From the NCBI RefSeq assembly GCF_040760075.1, contig NZ_CP142884.1, forward strand, positions 1,240,001 through 1,304,000: a stretch of 64,000 nt of DNA, in the 5' to 3' direction. Every line of letters starts with the position of its first letter. The stretch's first letter is position 1. Positions 1 to 9,040 of the stretch are shown in pieces. The translations under genes were made by a program, and so were the position numbers. This DNA comes from Sphingobacterium sp. R2. GTDB taxonomy: Bacteria; Bacteroidota; Bacteroidia; Sphingobacteriales; Sphingobacteriaceae. The notes under the pieces were generated by a model. That model was not told the DNA's origin and did no database searches. It was given only the letters and a program-made list of their open reading frames with translations.

Positions 1-968
1 GCTTCAAAACAGTAGAGATCTATGTAAATGGTTTTTCGACCTCTCTACCGGAAGATGTGCAACTAAAAGCATTGCAACTCATCCCTGGGTTTGAGAACGC
101 CAAAATGTACCGCCCTGGCTACGCCATAGAATACGATTACTTTCCACCCATGCAACTAGATCTTACACTCGAAACGCAATTGGTAAAACACCTGTTCTTT
201 GCAGGCCAGATCAATGGTACTACGGGATATGAAGAGGCGGCTGCACAAGGTTTCTTAGCTGGAATTAATGCACACCAACGTATTAATGATGATAAAGAAC
301 TTATCTTGAAAAGATCAGAATCCTACATCGGTGTATTGGTTGATGACCTCGTCACAAAAGGAACAGAAGAACCTTACCGGATGTTTACATCAAGAGCAGA
401 ACACCGCTTGTTACTCCGCCAGGATAATGCGGATATTCGCCTTACTCCATTAGCGTACAAATTGGGACTAGTAGGAGAGGAAAGGCTAAAAAAAGTAGAG
501 AACAAAATAGATAACTCTAATAGTATTATCGAGTACCTGAAACAGAACTCCACTAACCTCGAAAAGATGAATACGGTGCTGGCCGACGTGGGCTCAAGTG
601 CGCTTGCTCAAAAAACCAGATTAAGCAACGTACTCGCGAGACCACAGGTCAGCATGCAAGACATTATAAAAGGAGATGAAAGCTTCGCACAATTTGTAGC
701 ACAATTCGATAACGATACTATAGAACAAGCAGAGATCAATCTCAAATATGAAAGCTACTTCGAAAAAGAAATAGAGATTGTGAACCGAATGAAAAAGATG
801 GAAGATAGAGAAATAAATCCCGATTTCGATTACAGTTTGTTAACTTCACTGTCCATCGAAGCAAGACAAAAATTATCGAAGGTCAAACCTCGTACATTGG
901 GTCAGGCTTCGCGCATCTCGGGTGTTTCACCATCTGATATCAGCGTATTGATGGTTCACATGAGTTAA
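1..968 (+). CDS. mnmG: MnmG (GidA) tRNA uridine modification enzyme, C-terminal part
   Basis: The 3' half of mnmG, cut by the window edge; the frame is open from base 3. MnmG with MnmE installs the carboxymethylaminomethyl group on wobble U34 of some tRNAs, using FAD. The visible part has the family's [16 protein letters not shown] segment, the [39 protein letters not shown] block and the C-terminal helical region with LSIEARQKL. About 320 of the roughly 620 residues usual for the family are present. It lies on the plus strand left of the proposed origin, so it reads toward the origin. The next gene starts about 80 bases later. Identification is firm. Confidence 0.95.
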   Translation, partial: FKTVEIYVNGFSTSLPEDVQLKALQLIPGFENAKMYRPGYAIEYDYFPPMQLDLTLETQLVKHLFFAGQINGTTGYEEAAAQGFLAGINAHQRINDDKELILKRSESYIGVLVDDLVTKGTEEPYRMFTSRAEHRLLLRQDNADIRLTPLAYKLGLVGEERLKKVENKIDNSNSIIEYLKQNSTNLEKMNTVLADVGSSALAQKTRLSNVLARPQVSMQDIIKGDESFAQFVAQFDNDTIEQAEINLKYESYFEKEIEIVNRMKKMEDREINPDFDYSLLTSLSIEARQKLSKVKPRTLGQASRISGVSPSDISVLMVHMS

Positions 969-1046
969 GTAATTGATTTTCAAATTATTAAATATAAAAC
1001 AACTACAAGCTTAAAATAAACGATTTAAGACAATATTCTATTTTTT

Positions 1047-2726
1047 ATGATCAATTCTTCAAAAGAAAATAAAAGTAGCTCAAAAAGGCTAAAAAATAGC
1101 TTTACGCCAAGATTACTTATTTTAAGCTTGTTTATCATGCTTATTGGCCTATCTATACAGTGTGCAAGTATACAGCAACCAACCGGAGGGCCAAAAGATT
1201 CGATACCACCTAAAATCTTAGAGGAAAATCCTACGAATTTTTCGAAGAATTTTACAGCAAAAAAAATAGTAATCACTTTTGACGAATACATCAAACTCGC
1301 CAATCAACAAAAAGAATTTAGTGTGACACCCGATATGGGGAGCAACCCGGAATTTAAAGTCAAGAAAAAAAATCTTGAAATTACCCTTCCAGATTCTCTT
1401 GAAAAGAATACAACTTATAGCATCTACTTTGGTAAAGGACTTGTCGATTATAATGCGGGAAATGCATTGGTCAATTATGCTTACGTGTTTTCTACCGGAG
1501 ACAAAATTGACTCGCTCAGCATAGCTGGTAATGTAAAAAGTGCAATAACTAAAGAGGTACAAAAAGATGTTAAAGTCTTGTTGATCCCCATTAGTCAAGA
1601 TTCCATTTTTGGTAAAAAGAAAGCCAATATATTTACTACAACAGATACAGCTGGCAATTATAAACTAAATAATCTAAGGGAGGGAACATACCGCATTTAC
1701 GCACTTCAGGAAAAAAACAATGACAGAATTTACAATGGTGCCGACGAAGAAATAGGTTTCTTAAAAGATTCTATCGTACTAGAGCGGGATCTCAGCAACA
1801 TTAATCTTGAAATATTCAAGGCCACTCCAAAGAAGTTTAGAACTTTAGAAAAGAAATTTGAAAAAAATGGAAGTGTACTACTTATTTTTAATAGAAGAGT
1901 AGTAAAACCCAATTTAAATATTCTTAATGATGAAGTAAATAATAAAGATAAAATCATACGCTTTGCAAAAACTTCTGATTCTGCAACCCTGTTTATTCCA
2001 AATTTAAAAATAGACTCTTTGAAGTTGGTCTTAACGGAAAATGAGAAGCCACTTGATACCATCCTGGTTAGAAAAGGAAACGTAAAAATAGAACCGACAA
2101 TAGATCCTATTTTTACACCAAATAACGGGAGGGTCGATCGTATCACTCACCTTCAAGTGTCCGCTTTCACACCAATAAAAAATATAGATAAGACAAAATT
2201 AAAGTTCAAGGAAGATTCATTGGTGCGAAGCAATTATCAACTTGCAGTAGATACAGCCAATTCCAACATCTATCATATTCGATATAATTGGAGAAAGGAC
2301 AAAAAGTACCAAATCGAATTCGCAGAAGGCGCCATTACAGGCTATTTTGGAGAACAAAATAAAGAGAAAAAACTAGATCTTACCTATGACGATAGCGAGA
2401 ACTATGGCGATCTTACTTTTGATTTCACCGATCTGGATAGCAATACAACTTACTTGGTAGAATTGATTAATGAAAAAAAGGACAAAGTCTATCGCTTAGA
2501 CCTAGTAGACATAGATAACCCGACAGTTGTATATAAACAATATCCAGGAGGTAAATACAGTTTACGTGTAATCCGCGACGATAACGGTAATGGTATCTGG
2601 GATACTGGAGATGTAGAAAAAAAGACATTTCCAGAGCCTGTTGTATACTTAAACAAAACATTCACTATACGAGCAAACTGGGAACAAAAAGATAGCTTTT
2701 CATTAAGTGATCTCAAAAAAGAATGA
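1047..2726 (+). CDS. Ig-like domain lipoprotein (SbsA Ig-like, Big_5)
   Basis: A predicted lipoprotein of 559 residues. The first 22 residues are polar and basic, a hydrophobic segment follows (about 23-37), then a lipobox-like SIQC with Cys39 as the likely lipidated residue. After it comes QQPTGGPKDSIPP, which I recall as typical of a Bacteroidota family with an N-terminal Big_5 domain (here about residues 47-150, including ITFDEYIKL and YSIYFGKGLVDYNAGN). The rest looks beta-rich, with a DNGNGIWDTGD calcium-loop-like motif near the C-terminus. The n-region is unusually long for a signal peptide, so a downstream start is possible. Function unknown; envelope location is inferred from the lipobox. 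Confidence 0.75.
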   Translation: MINSSKENKSSSKRLKNSFTPRLLILSLFIMLIGLSIQCASIQQPTGGPKDSIPPKILEENPTNFSKNFTAKKIVITFDEYIKLANQQKEFSVTPDMGSNPEFKVKKKNLEITLPDSLEKNTTYSIYFGKGLVDYNAGNALVNYAYVFSTGDKIDSLSIAGNVKSAITKEVQKDVKVLLIPISQDSIFGKKKANIFTTTDTAGNYKLNNLREGTYRIYALQEKNNDRIYNGADEEIGFLKDSIVLERDLSNINLEIFKATPKKFRTLEKKFEKNGSVLLIFNRRVVKPNLNILNDEVNNKDKIIRFAKTSDSATLFIPNLKIDSLKLVLTENEKPLDTILVRKGNVKIEPTIDPIFTPNNGRVDRITHLQVSAFTPIKNIDKTKLKFKEDSLVRSNYQLAVDTANSNIYHIRYNWRKDKKYQIEFAEGAITGYFGEQNKEKKLDLTYDDSENYGDLTFDFTDLDSNTTYLVELINEKKDKVYRLDLVDIDNPTVVYKQYPGGKYSLRVIRDDNGNGIWDTGDVEKKTFPEPVVYLNKTFTIRANWEQKDSFSLSDLKKE

Positions 2727-2775
2727 TTGAGGCCACTAAATAAAAAATTATTTTAATGATGCCAATTTGTTTAAG

Positions 2776-3282
2776 TTAAAACCAGGAACTATACAAAACA
2801 TAATTATGCGGTAACTGCTGTAACAATTCTTTTTGTTCTTCAGTTAGCGCTTTTATTTTTTTCGCTGGTACACCGGCGTATAGGAATCCCGACTCACAGC
2901 GGGTATTTTCCAAAACCACCGCTCCAGCTGCTACTATCACATGAGATTCGATAACAGCATTGTCCATCACAATTGCGCCCATACCGATAAGTACGTGATC
3001 TTCCACAACGCAGCCATGTACCATCGCCTGGTGTCCTACGTTTACATAACTACCTATGGAAGTACCGCATTTTTTATACGTGCAATGTATAACAGCGCCA
3101 TCTTGAATATTTGTATAGTTACCTATTCGAATATAATTGACATCACCACGTACAACAGCATTAAACCAAACCGAACAATGATGTCCAATTTCAACGTCAC
3201 CCACAATCGTCGAATTAGGTGCTAAGAAGCACTCTTCAGCAATTTGCGGTGACTTATCCAAAACGGGTAAAATAAGCGCCAT
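2776..3282 (-). CDS. Gamma-class carbonic anhydrase family protein (left-handed beta-helix)
   Basis: A 168-residue hexapeptide-repeat protein, nearly all beta-helix. Three histidines sit where the metal ligands of gamma carbonic anhydrases lie: His66 (in VIHCTY), His84 and His89 (VGHQAMVHG), with the five-residue spacing of the last pair that is typical. Known members (YrdA/PaaY-like) bind zinc or iron; activity as carbonic anhydrase is not proven for most. It starts 5 bases after the nadB stop, so it is probably co-transcribed with nadB. No metabolic link to NAD synthesis is evident. Confidence 0.88.
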   Translation of the reverse strand: MALILPVLDKSPQIAEECFLAPNSTIVGDVEIGHHCSVWFNAVVRGDVNYIRIGNYTNIQDGAVIHCTYKKCGTSIGSYVNVGHQAMVHGCVVEDHVLIGMGAIVMDNAVIESHVIVAAGAVVLENTRCESGFLYAGVPAKKIKALTEEQKELLQQLPHNYVLYSSWF

Positions 3283-3287
3283 AACGT

Positions 3288-4880
3288 TTAGAAAATTGTA
3301 TCCTGTAGTATTTCCGAGTGCCGCGGATGGTCAGTTGTATAATGCAAACCTCGACTTTCCTTACGCAACATCGCCGATTTAGTAACAATGTAAGCAACTT
3401 GAATCACATTTCGTAATTCACAAAGTTTGACAGAAAGCCTCGTATTTCTATAAAACTCCTCAGTCTCCTCATATAATAGATGGAGTCTCTTAAGCGCTCT
3501 TTCAAGCCTAAAATCAGAACGGACAATACCAACGTAATCGCTCATGATCTTTTGACATTCCCGTAAATTGTGAGTCACCAAAATATCTTCATTGGAACGC
3601 GAAGTCTCAGAATCATCCCATTCGGGAACATCACGTATATGACTGATTGTTTCAACCAATTGCGTCGCATCTAAGAATATACGATGGGCATAGACAAGTG
3701 CTTCAAGCAGCGAGTTAGAAGCCAGCCTATTTGCGCCATGCAAGCCTGTAGAAGAACACTCTCCACAGGCATAAAGATTTAGAATACTGCTACGCCCAAA
3801 ATCATCCACATAAATTCCACCGCAGAGATAATGCGCTGCAGGGGTCACAGGTATAAAGTCTTTGGACATGTCAAGTCCGATGGAAAGACATTTCTCATAT
3901 ATATTCGGAAAGTGTTTGATAATATCTTCCTTATCCCTATGCGTGATATCAAGATATACATAATCAATACCGGACTTCTTCATCTCCGCATCGATAGCTC
4001 TAGCCACTATATCTCTCGGAGCCAGCGAAGCTCGCTCATCATAATCCTCCATAAACGACTCTCCATTGAGCCTTCTTAAAACACCTCCAAATCCCCTTAC
4101 TGCTTCGGATACGAGAAACGCAGGTGAGTCCTTAGGGTTATATAGTGACGTCGGATGAAATTGCATAAACTCCATATTACGCACCTTCCCTTTCGCCCTA
4201 TACACCATCGCAATACCATCGCCAGTAGCAATGGTTGGATTAGTTGTGCTTGAATATACATGCCCAGCCCCACCAGAAGCCATTACCGTAACCTTACTCA
4301 AAATCTTATCAACGTGATGGGAAGATGTATTAAAAGCATAAATACCATAACAAGTAATATCCCTTTTGTTCTTGTCTACATATTCCCCCAGGTGGTGCTG
4401 CGTAATTAAATCAATGGCAAAGTAATGTGTTACAATTTCGATATTAGGGTCAATATGTGCCTGCTCCAATAATGCCCGTTCAATTTCGTAGCCTGTAATA
4501 TCCTTGTAATGTAAGATCCGATGTGCCGAATGTCCTCCTTCTTTTGCCAAATCGTAAAGTCCCGATTCTTCCTTATCAAATGACGTCCCGTAGGAAATAA
4601 GCTCGGCAATACGGTCGGGAGCTTCCCGCACTACGTTTTCCACAATTTCAACATCACATAATCCATCCCCAGCTATCTGAGTGTCAAAGATATGCTTTTC
4701 AAAGCTATCAGACTTATCCACAACAGCAGCTACCCCCCCTTGCGCATATTTTGTATTTGACTCATCCTCATTAGACTTGGTGACTATCAACACTTTACCG
4801 AATTGAGAAGCTTTTAATGCAAAGCTTAATCCTGCTATACCTGATCCAATGACCAAAAAATCGACCTTTCTATCTGCCAT
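3288..4880 (-). CDS. nadB: L-aspartate oxidase
   Basis: NadB oxidises L-aspartate to iminoaspartate, the first step of de novo NAD synthesis, using FAD. The N-terminal dinucleotide-binding motif GSGIAGLSFA and the EGGHSAHRILHYKD, MEFMQFHPTSLY and CGGIYVDDFGRSS blocks are all present. The start at the ATG at 4880 (MADRKVDFLV) is preferred over an upstream GTG at 4895 because it sits at the usual distance before the FAD motif; this gives 530 residues, normal for the family. Its product is used by NadA, whose gene lies on the other side of the 2.95-kb non-coding block and is transcribed divergently. Confidence 0.95.
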   Translation of the reverse strand: MADRKVDFLVIGSGIAGLSFALKASQFGKVLIVTKSNEDESNTKYAQGGVAAVVDKSDSFEKHIFDTQIAGDGLCDVEIVENVVREAPDRIAELISYGTSFDKEESGLYDLAKEGGHSAHRILHYKDITGYEIERALLEQAHIDPNIEIVTHYFAIDLITQHHLGEYVDKNKRDITCYGIYAFNTSSHHVDKILSKVTVMASGGAGHVYSSTTNPTIATGDGIAMVYRAKGKVRNMEFMQFHPTSLYNPKDSPAFLVSEAVRGFGGVLRRLNGESFMEDYDERASLAPRDIVARAIDAEMKKSGIDYVYLDITHRDKEDIIKHFPNIYEKCLSIGLDMSKDFIPVTPAAHYLCGGIYVDDFGRSSILNLYACGECSSTGLHGANRLASNSLLEALVYAHRIFLDATQLVETISHIRDVPEWDDSETSRSNEDILVTHNLRECQKIMSDYVGIVRSDFRLERALKRLHLLYEETEEFYRNTRLSVKLCELRNVIQVAYIVTKSAMLRKESRGLHYTTDHPRHSEILQDTIF

Positions 4881-4919
4881 ATATTTTAAATTCACAAACT
4901 ATACCCAAAAGTGACAATT

Positions 4920-5400
4920 CAAATTAACGAAAAATGTGGAAAACGTGTAAATAAAAGGTTAAATAAAAATGAAAAGTATTTAACAATTCACAAGTCCCCT
5001 ATTTTCCAACTAAATTTCTCAAACTTTTCCGCACAAAATTCATGAGATTTCCACATTTATTAAACATAAACTATTCAACAAAAAATTATGGAAAATAAAA
5101 AACATGAATAATTAGAATTTTAAAAATCAGCTATTTAATCTTAAAAATCTGTTGAAAAATTGTTGAAAACTCTATAAAAACCTAAAATCAAAATGGAAAT
5201 AATCCTATTTATACCACTTTTCCACACCATAATAAACAATAAGAGATCTTCTATTTAAAATAATTAGTATTTATTGAAAAAAAAGATTGTGGAATACGTT
5301 CGAAAATCTTTGTTTAGTTTTGTAAAGTTCAATTAGACGCTTCTACATTTCGATATTTGGAGAACGTAAACTCCCCTATCGAAATACGCAATTGTAGTTG
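4920..5400. other. Probable chromosomal replication origin (oriC)
   Basis: Non-coding and extremely AT-rich. DnaA-box-like motifs: TTTTCCACA at 5218-5226, its complement at 4935-4943, TTTTCCGCA at 5025-5033, ATTTCCACA at 5047-5055 and TATTCCACA (minus strand) at 5288-5296. An almost pure A/T stretch at about 5057-5210 could be the unwinding element. Plus-strand composition changes here: 4981-5040 has 17 C and 2 G, while 5461-5520 has 12 G and 3 C and is T-rich. Coding DNA follows the same trend: the plus-strand mnmG segment 121-180 has 18 C and 7 G, thiL at 9061-9120 has 16 G and 7 C. Boxes plus a skew switch are the standard signs of an origin. Exact borders are approximate. Confidence 0.75.
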
Positions 5401-5971
5401 GGTTTATTTTTTTAAAAAATAATTCTAAACGCTTTTAAAGCGCTTTAGAATGCAATATTTATTTTATTTTTTTTTGATATGGGTTTAACGTGATTTTAGG
5501 AGGCTTTATTTGAAATTCTTTTGCATTTCTTGCAATCGAACGCTCATGCAATTCCTTATTTTAAGTTTTTATTTAAATTGTGAATTTATTGGAATTCTAA
5601 GCTGTACAAGACGTTCGAAATACTATTTTTAAGTAATTTTTGATGCAATCAGCCTTCAATATTTCCAATTTTCAAGGAAATAGAGAGTTTTATTGAATTC
5701 TAAAGCACTTTAGTTTATTCGAAATGATTATTTGTTGATTTTTTTCTATGAAAAACTGATTTAAATGCCTTGATATTGGTCTATTTATAGTTTTTTGGAG
5801 CGAAAAGTATAATAACTAATTCTGGGCCATTAGATTTTTTTTGCACAGCTTCTTCATGCTGTCAAATAGATTAAACGCTTCCAGATGGATAGATTTTGGA
5901 TTTATGAATAGAAATTTTTAAGTTTTAAGCGCTTCTAGTAAGGTTATTTTGCTGTTTGTTCCTATGCGGAT

Positions 5972-6015
5972 TTTATATTCAAATCTGTGGGCGCCAAATT
6001 TGAATATAAACGTTT
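5972..6015 (+). terminator. Terminator-like hairpin in the origin-proximal non-coding block
   Basis: A perfect 13-bp inverted repeat, arms 5972-5984 and 5998-6010, with a 13-base loop containing GGGCGCC, followed at once by CGTTTTT. Shape and T-run fit an intrinsic terminator for a plus-strand transcript, but the stem is AT-only in most positions and there is no gene upstream. It could end an unannotated RNA. Confidence 0.35.
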
Positions 6016-7405
6016 TTACAATTGAATATTCACTTATAATCTTTTTTGAACAATATCTGTAAGATTCTAGACGACTTTATTTGAAAATTTGATTTTTAAA
6101 GGTAAAATGGATCAACTAAGGGATTGAAATTGTAGATCAAATAATTTATTCGAATAATTTATTGTAGTACAAACAATCTTGTTATATTTGTTGCCCAGGC
6201 TTAATTTTTATTTGGAACTAGTGGAAAGTCGATCGGTGAGATTTAAGTATTTTGGATGATGATTTAGAATTCTTATTATAAGGAATTCTAAAGAGGTTTG
6301 TTTTTTAAATAAACGCCCTATAGGTCAAATAGATTTATTTTAAATAGCAATTTTATCCCCTATTCAATCCTAAGCGATTAAGCGTGTTTTAGATCTTTTA
6401 AAGATATTTTCTAATCAAATTTTTTATTAATCTTAAAATTTATTTATTTAACTTTATATTGTTTTTTTCTTGTTAGTATTTGAAATCTAGCTTATTTGTA
6501 GATTTTTGCTAAAGTTTGTTGATAGCATATTTAAAGTGTGGACTTATTTAGCTCAATTTTTATATTAAACGTCCTTACAATGGAGTAGATAGCCATCTAT
6601 TAGATTGTATTGCTAATATTAGATTCTCAGCGGGTCTGTTTGGAAAAAATATCATATCGATTTTAGCAACAATCCGATAATACAATAGTATTTTTCATAA
6701 TTAGTCTGTGAGAATAGCGTATAATTGAATTCATTTTACAAATATGGGAATATTCAATTCTTATTGAGTTAATTATAAATATGCATTTCCCTCGATCCAG
6801 TTCCTACCTGGTTACAATTGATTTCTCCTTATAAGATTATAGTATTTATCACACCGCGCGTTTTTTTTCAAAATATGCTGTTCTAGCGCCTTTACTTTAT
6901 GACGTAATTTTCATTAGGTGGTGTGCAACTAGTTGAATCTCGATTTGCAGCTCCTTTTCAAGCTATATTAAATATTATCTGAAATTAGTTCCGATGCGAA
7001 TGTGCTAATAATGCTACAGTGCTTAATGGGCAGGTTGCGGTAAATGGAAGTTATTACGAAGAATGGCGCTACAGACGATTGTCAAGCGCCTTATTTTCCC
7101 TTTTCACTGCGCCTATTTAGTATTCATCCTTTTGAGTGTTTCAAATTCATTGCTTGTTGGCTAGTTTAACCCCTTGAGAATTCAATAAAAATTTTTTGAT
7201 CAAGATCCACATCATAAATCGGTTTTATAATGACTTTAAATCCCATAGTCGCATAAAATGTTAATAAATAAATCTTCATTTTGTGCCATATTTTTCATTG
7301 TTTTGTAATATGGCGAAGAACGTTCCTTAAGCTACGAAAAGGGAATGTTGGCGAAACCGATTTTCTAGCATGGAAATAGTTTACAATGAACCCGCTGAGC
7401 TTTTG

Positions 7406-7438
7406 ATAAAGCATATGTCTCTTAATTATATGCTTTAT
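7406..7438. repeat. 11-bp inverted repeat
   Basis: Perfect arms ATAAAGCATAT (7406-7416) and ATATGCTTTAT (7428-7438) separated by 11 bases. No T-run follows on either strand, so it does not look like a terminator. Role unknown; DNA-binding site or RNA hairpin are both possible. Confidence 0.45.
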
Positions 7439-7670
7439 ATTCAATTGTAGAAGGGTTTATATTGAAAAGAGATTTCTTTACTATTTTTTATTGACAATAA
7501 TTTAACTATTATTTTTAAATATAAAGGCTTTAAGTATTGAAGAACCTTTCGGTTTCCTTTCTTGTTTGCTTATACAAATTATGATGGAGAGCAGCTATTG
7601 GACCAAATTTCGCAATTGATAATATCCATAAATCCGGATAATTAATACAAACAAGTTATAACAAAAAAAA

Positions 7671-7690
7671 ATAACCAATATATTGGTTAT
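7671..7690. promoter_or_regulatory. 20-bp perfect palindrome upstream of nadA
   Basis: ATAACCAATA followed directly by TATTGGTTAT, with no loop, about 145 bases before the nadA start. On the minus strand it is followed by nine T residues, so it could be an intrinsic terminator for leftward transcription toward the origin. It could equally be a dyad operator for nadA. No repressor gene is adjacent. Both readings are inference. Confidence 0.4.
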
Positions 7691-7834
7691 CAACTATTAA
7701 TATCCTAATGCTAACTACTATTTCCTGTTGATGTGAAGGTTCACTTGTAATCATTAGATTAATTTGCTTTTAATTGACTTTTATATATGCAACAATGCTT
7801 ATTTTTGTCATTCACAAAAGTTGAAAGTACCCGT

Positions 7835-8830
7835 ATGGAAATTGTAAATTATGAGCTTCAGGCCAAAGGTTATATTGATGCTCCGATCGATCCTTCATTG
7901 GATCTGGTTGAAGAAATCCAACGATTGAAAAAAGAAAAGAATGCTGTAATATTGGCTCATTATTATCAAGATTCTGAAATTCAGGATATAGCCGATTATA
8001 TTGGAGATAGCCTAGGACTATCACAAGAGGCAGCAAAGACAGATGCGGATTTAATTGTTTTTGCTGGCGTGCATTTCATGGCTGAAACCGCTAAAATACT
8101 TTCACCTACAAAAAAGGTTATTTTGCCTGATGCCAAAGCTGGTTGTTCACTGTCGGATTCCTGTCCACCACATCTTTTTGCGAAGTTTAAAGAACAATAT
8201 CCAGATCATCTGGTCATCACCTATGTGAACTGTACCGCTGAATTGAAAGCGCTTTCAGATATTGTATGTACATCAAGTAATGCTGTTCAAATTGTAGAGA
8301 GCTTGCCTAAAGACCAAAAAATCATTTTTGGTCCCGACCGTAATCTGGGCGCATACGTTAAAAAGAAAACAGGACGAGATCTTGTGCTTTGGAACGGTGC
8401 ATGTATGGTACATGAAATTTTTTCTCAAGATAAAATTGATCGTTTGAAAAGCGAACACCCAGAGGCTAAATTTATTGCGCATCCGGAGTGTGAAGATCAT
8501 ATATTGGCGATAGCTGATTATGTGGGCTCGACAGCTGGCATGCTTAAATTTACCCAAGCAGATACTGCCCAAGCTTATATTGTTGCTACAGAATCTGGTA
8601 TTCTATATCAAATGCAAAAAGCAAGTCCACATAAGACGTTTATTCCTGCACCTCCTAATAATGCATGTGCATGTAATGATTGCCCCCACATGAAGCTGAA
8701 TACGCTTGAAAAGCTATACAATTGCCTTAAGTTTGAATCGCCTGAAATTATTCTTCCTGAAGATGTTATTCTACGTGCCCAGCGTCCGATTGAACGCATG
8801 CTGGAAATATCGGCGAGCTTGGGACTATAA
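7835..8830 (+). CDS. nadA: Quinolinate synthase A
   Basis: NadA condenses iminoaspartate (from NadB) with dihydroxyacetone phosphate to quinolinate; it needs a 4Fe-4S cluster. The three expected ligand cysteines are visible in [15 protein letters not shown] and [10 protein letters not shown], and [21 protein letters not shown] is the family N-terminal signature. I chose the ATG at 7835 (MEIVNYELQ, 331 residues) over an upstream in-frame ATG at 7787, because the 16 extra residues are not typical; this is not certain. It is the first gene to the right of the proposed origin and reads away from it. nadC is not in the window. Confidence 0.93.
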   Translation: MEIVNYELQAKGYIDAPIDPSLDLVEEIQRLKKEKNAVILAHYYQDSEIQDIADYIGDSLGLSQEAAKTDADLIVFAGVHFMAETAKILSPTKKVILPDAKAGCSLSDSCPPHLFAKFKEQYPDHLVITYVNCTAELKALSDIVCTSSNAVQIVESLPKDQKIIFGPDRNLGAYVKKKTGRDLVLWNGACMVHEIFSQDKIDRLKSEHPEAKFIAHPECEDHILAIADYVGSTAGMLKFTQADTAQAYIVATESGILYQMQKASPHKTFIPAPPNNACACNDCPHMKLNTLEKLYNCLKFESPEIILPEDVILRAQRPIERMLEISASLGL

Positions 8831-9040
8831 CGATTAGCATAATTGTTATTAGCAATAGAGGAGTGGTTTTCGATAGCTAGCATGAGTTTTTATTTTTATA
8901 TAACAGAAACTAGAACTACGATTTGACAAGTGCGGAAAACTGTGAGATTTTATTGTGAAAACTGTTTTGTAATGTTAGTATGATCAATCGTTGAGATGAT
9001 TGTTTGGCATTATCGATAATAAACTTTTAAACTTTTTAAC

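Larger units (their letters stand above)
5401..7834. other. 2.4-kb T-rich non-coding block between origin and nadA
   Basis: No open reading frame of 60 codons or more exists here on either strand, and stops are dense in all frames. The plus strand is rich in T and richer in G than C, as expected for the leading strand beside an origin. Several inverted repeats are present: an imperfect one at 5422-5451, a bulged one at 5840-5866, and perfect ones at 5972-6010, 7406-7438 and 7671-7690. The motif TTCTAAAG or its complement recurs near 5422, 5444, 5697 and 6284. A slightly GC-richer patch at about 6980-7120 has one open frame of some 43 codons without a convincing start. No tRNA or known RNA family was recognised. 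Confidence 0.6.

Noticed and set aside
5840..5866. Hairpin ACAGC/GCTGT with bulge after a T-run
   Set aside because: The T-run precedes rather than follows the stem on the plus strand and no T-run follows on the minus strand, so it is not a terminator; the stem is short.
6980..7120. A slightly GC-richer patch with about 43 open codons in the origin-proximal block
   Set aside because: No start codon or recognisable protein; a gene remnant cannot be shown from sequence alone.
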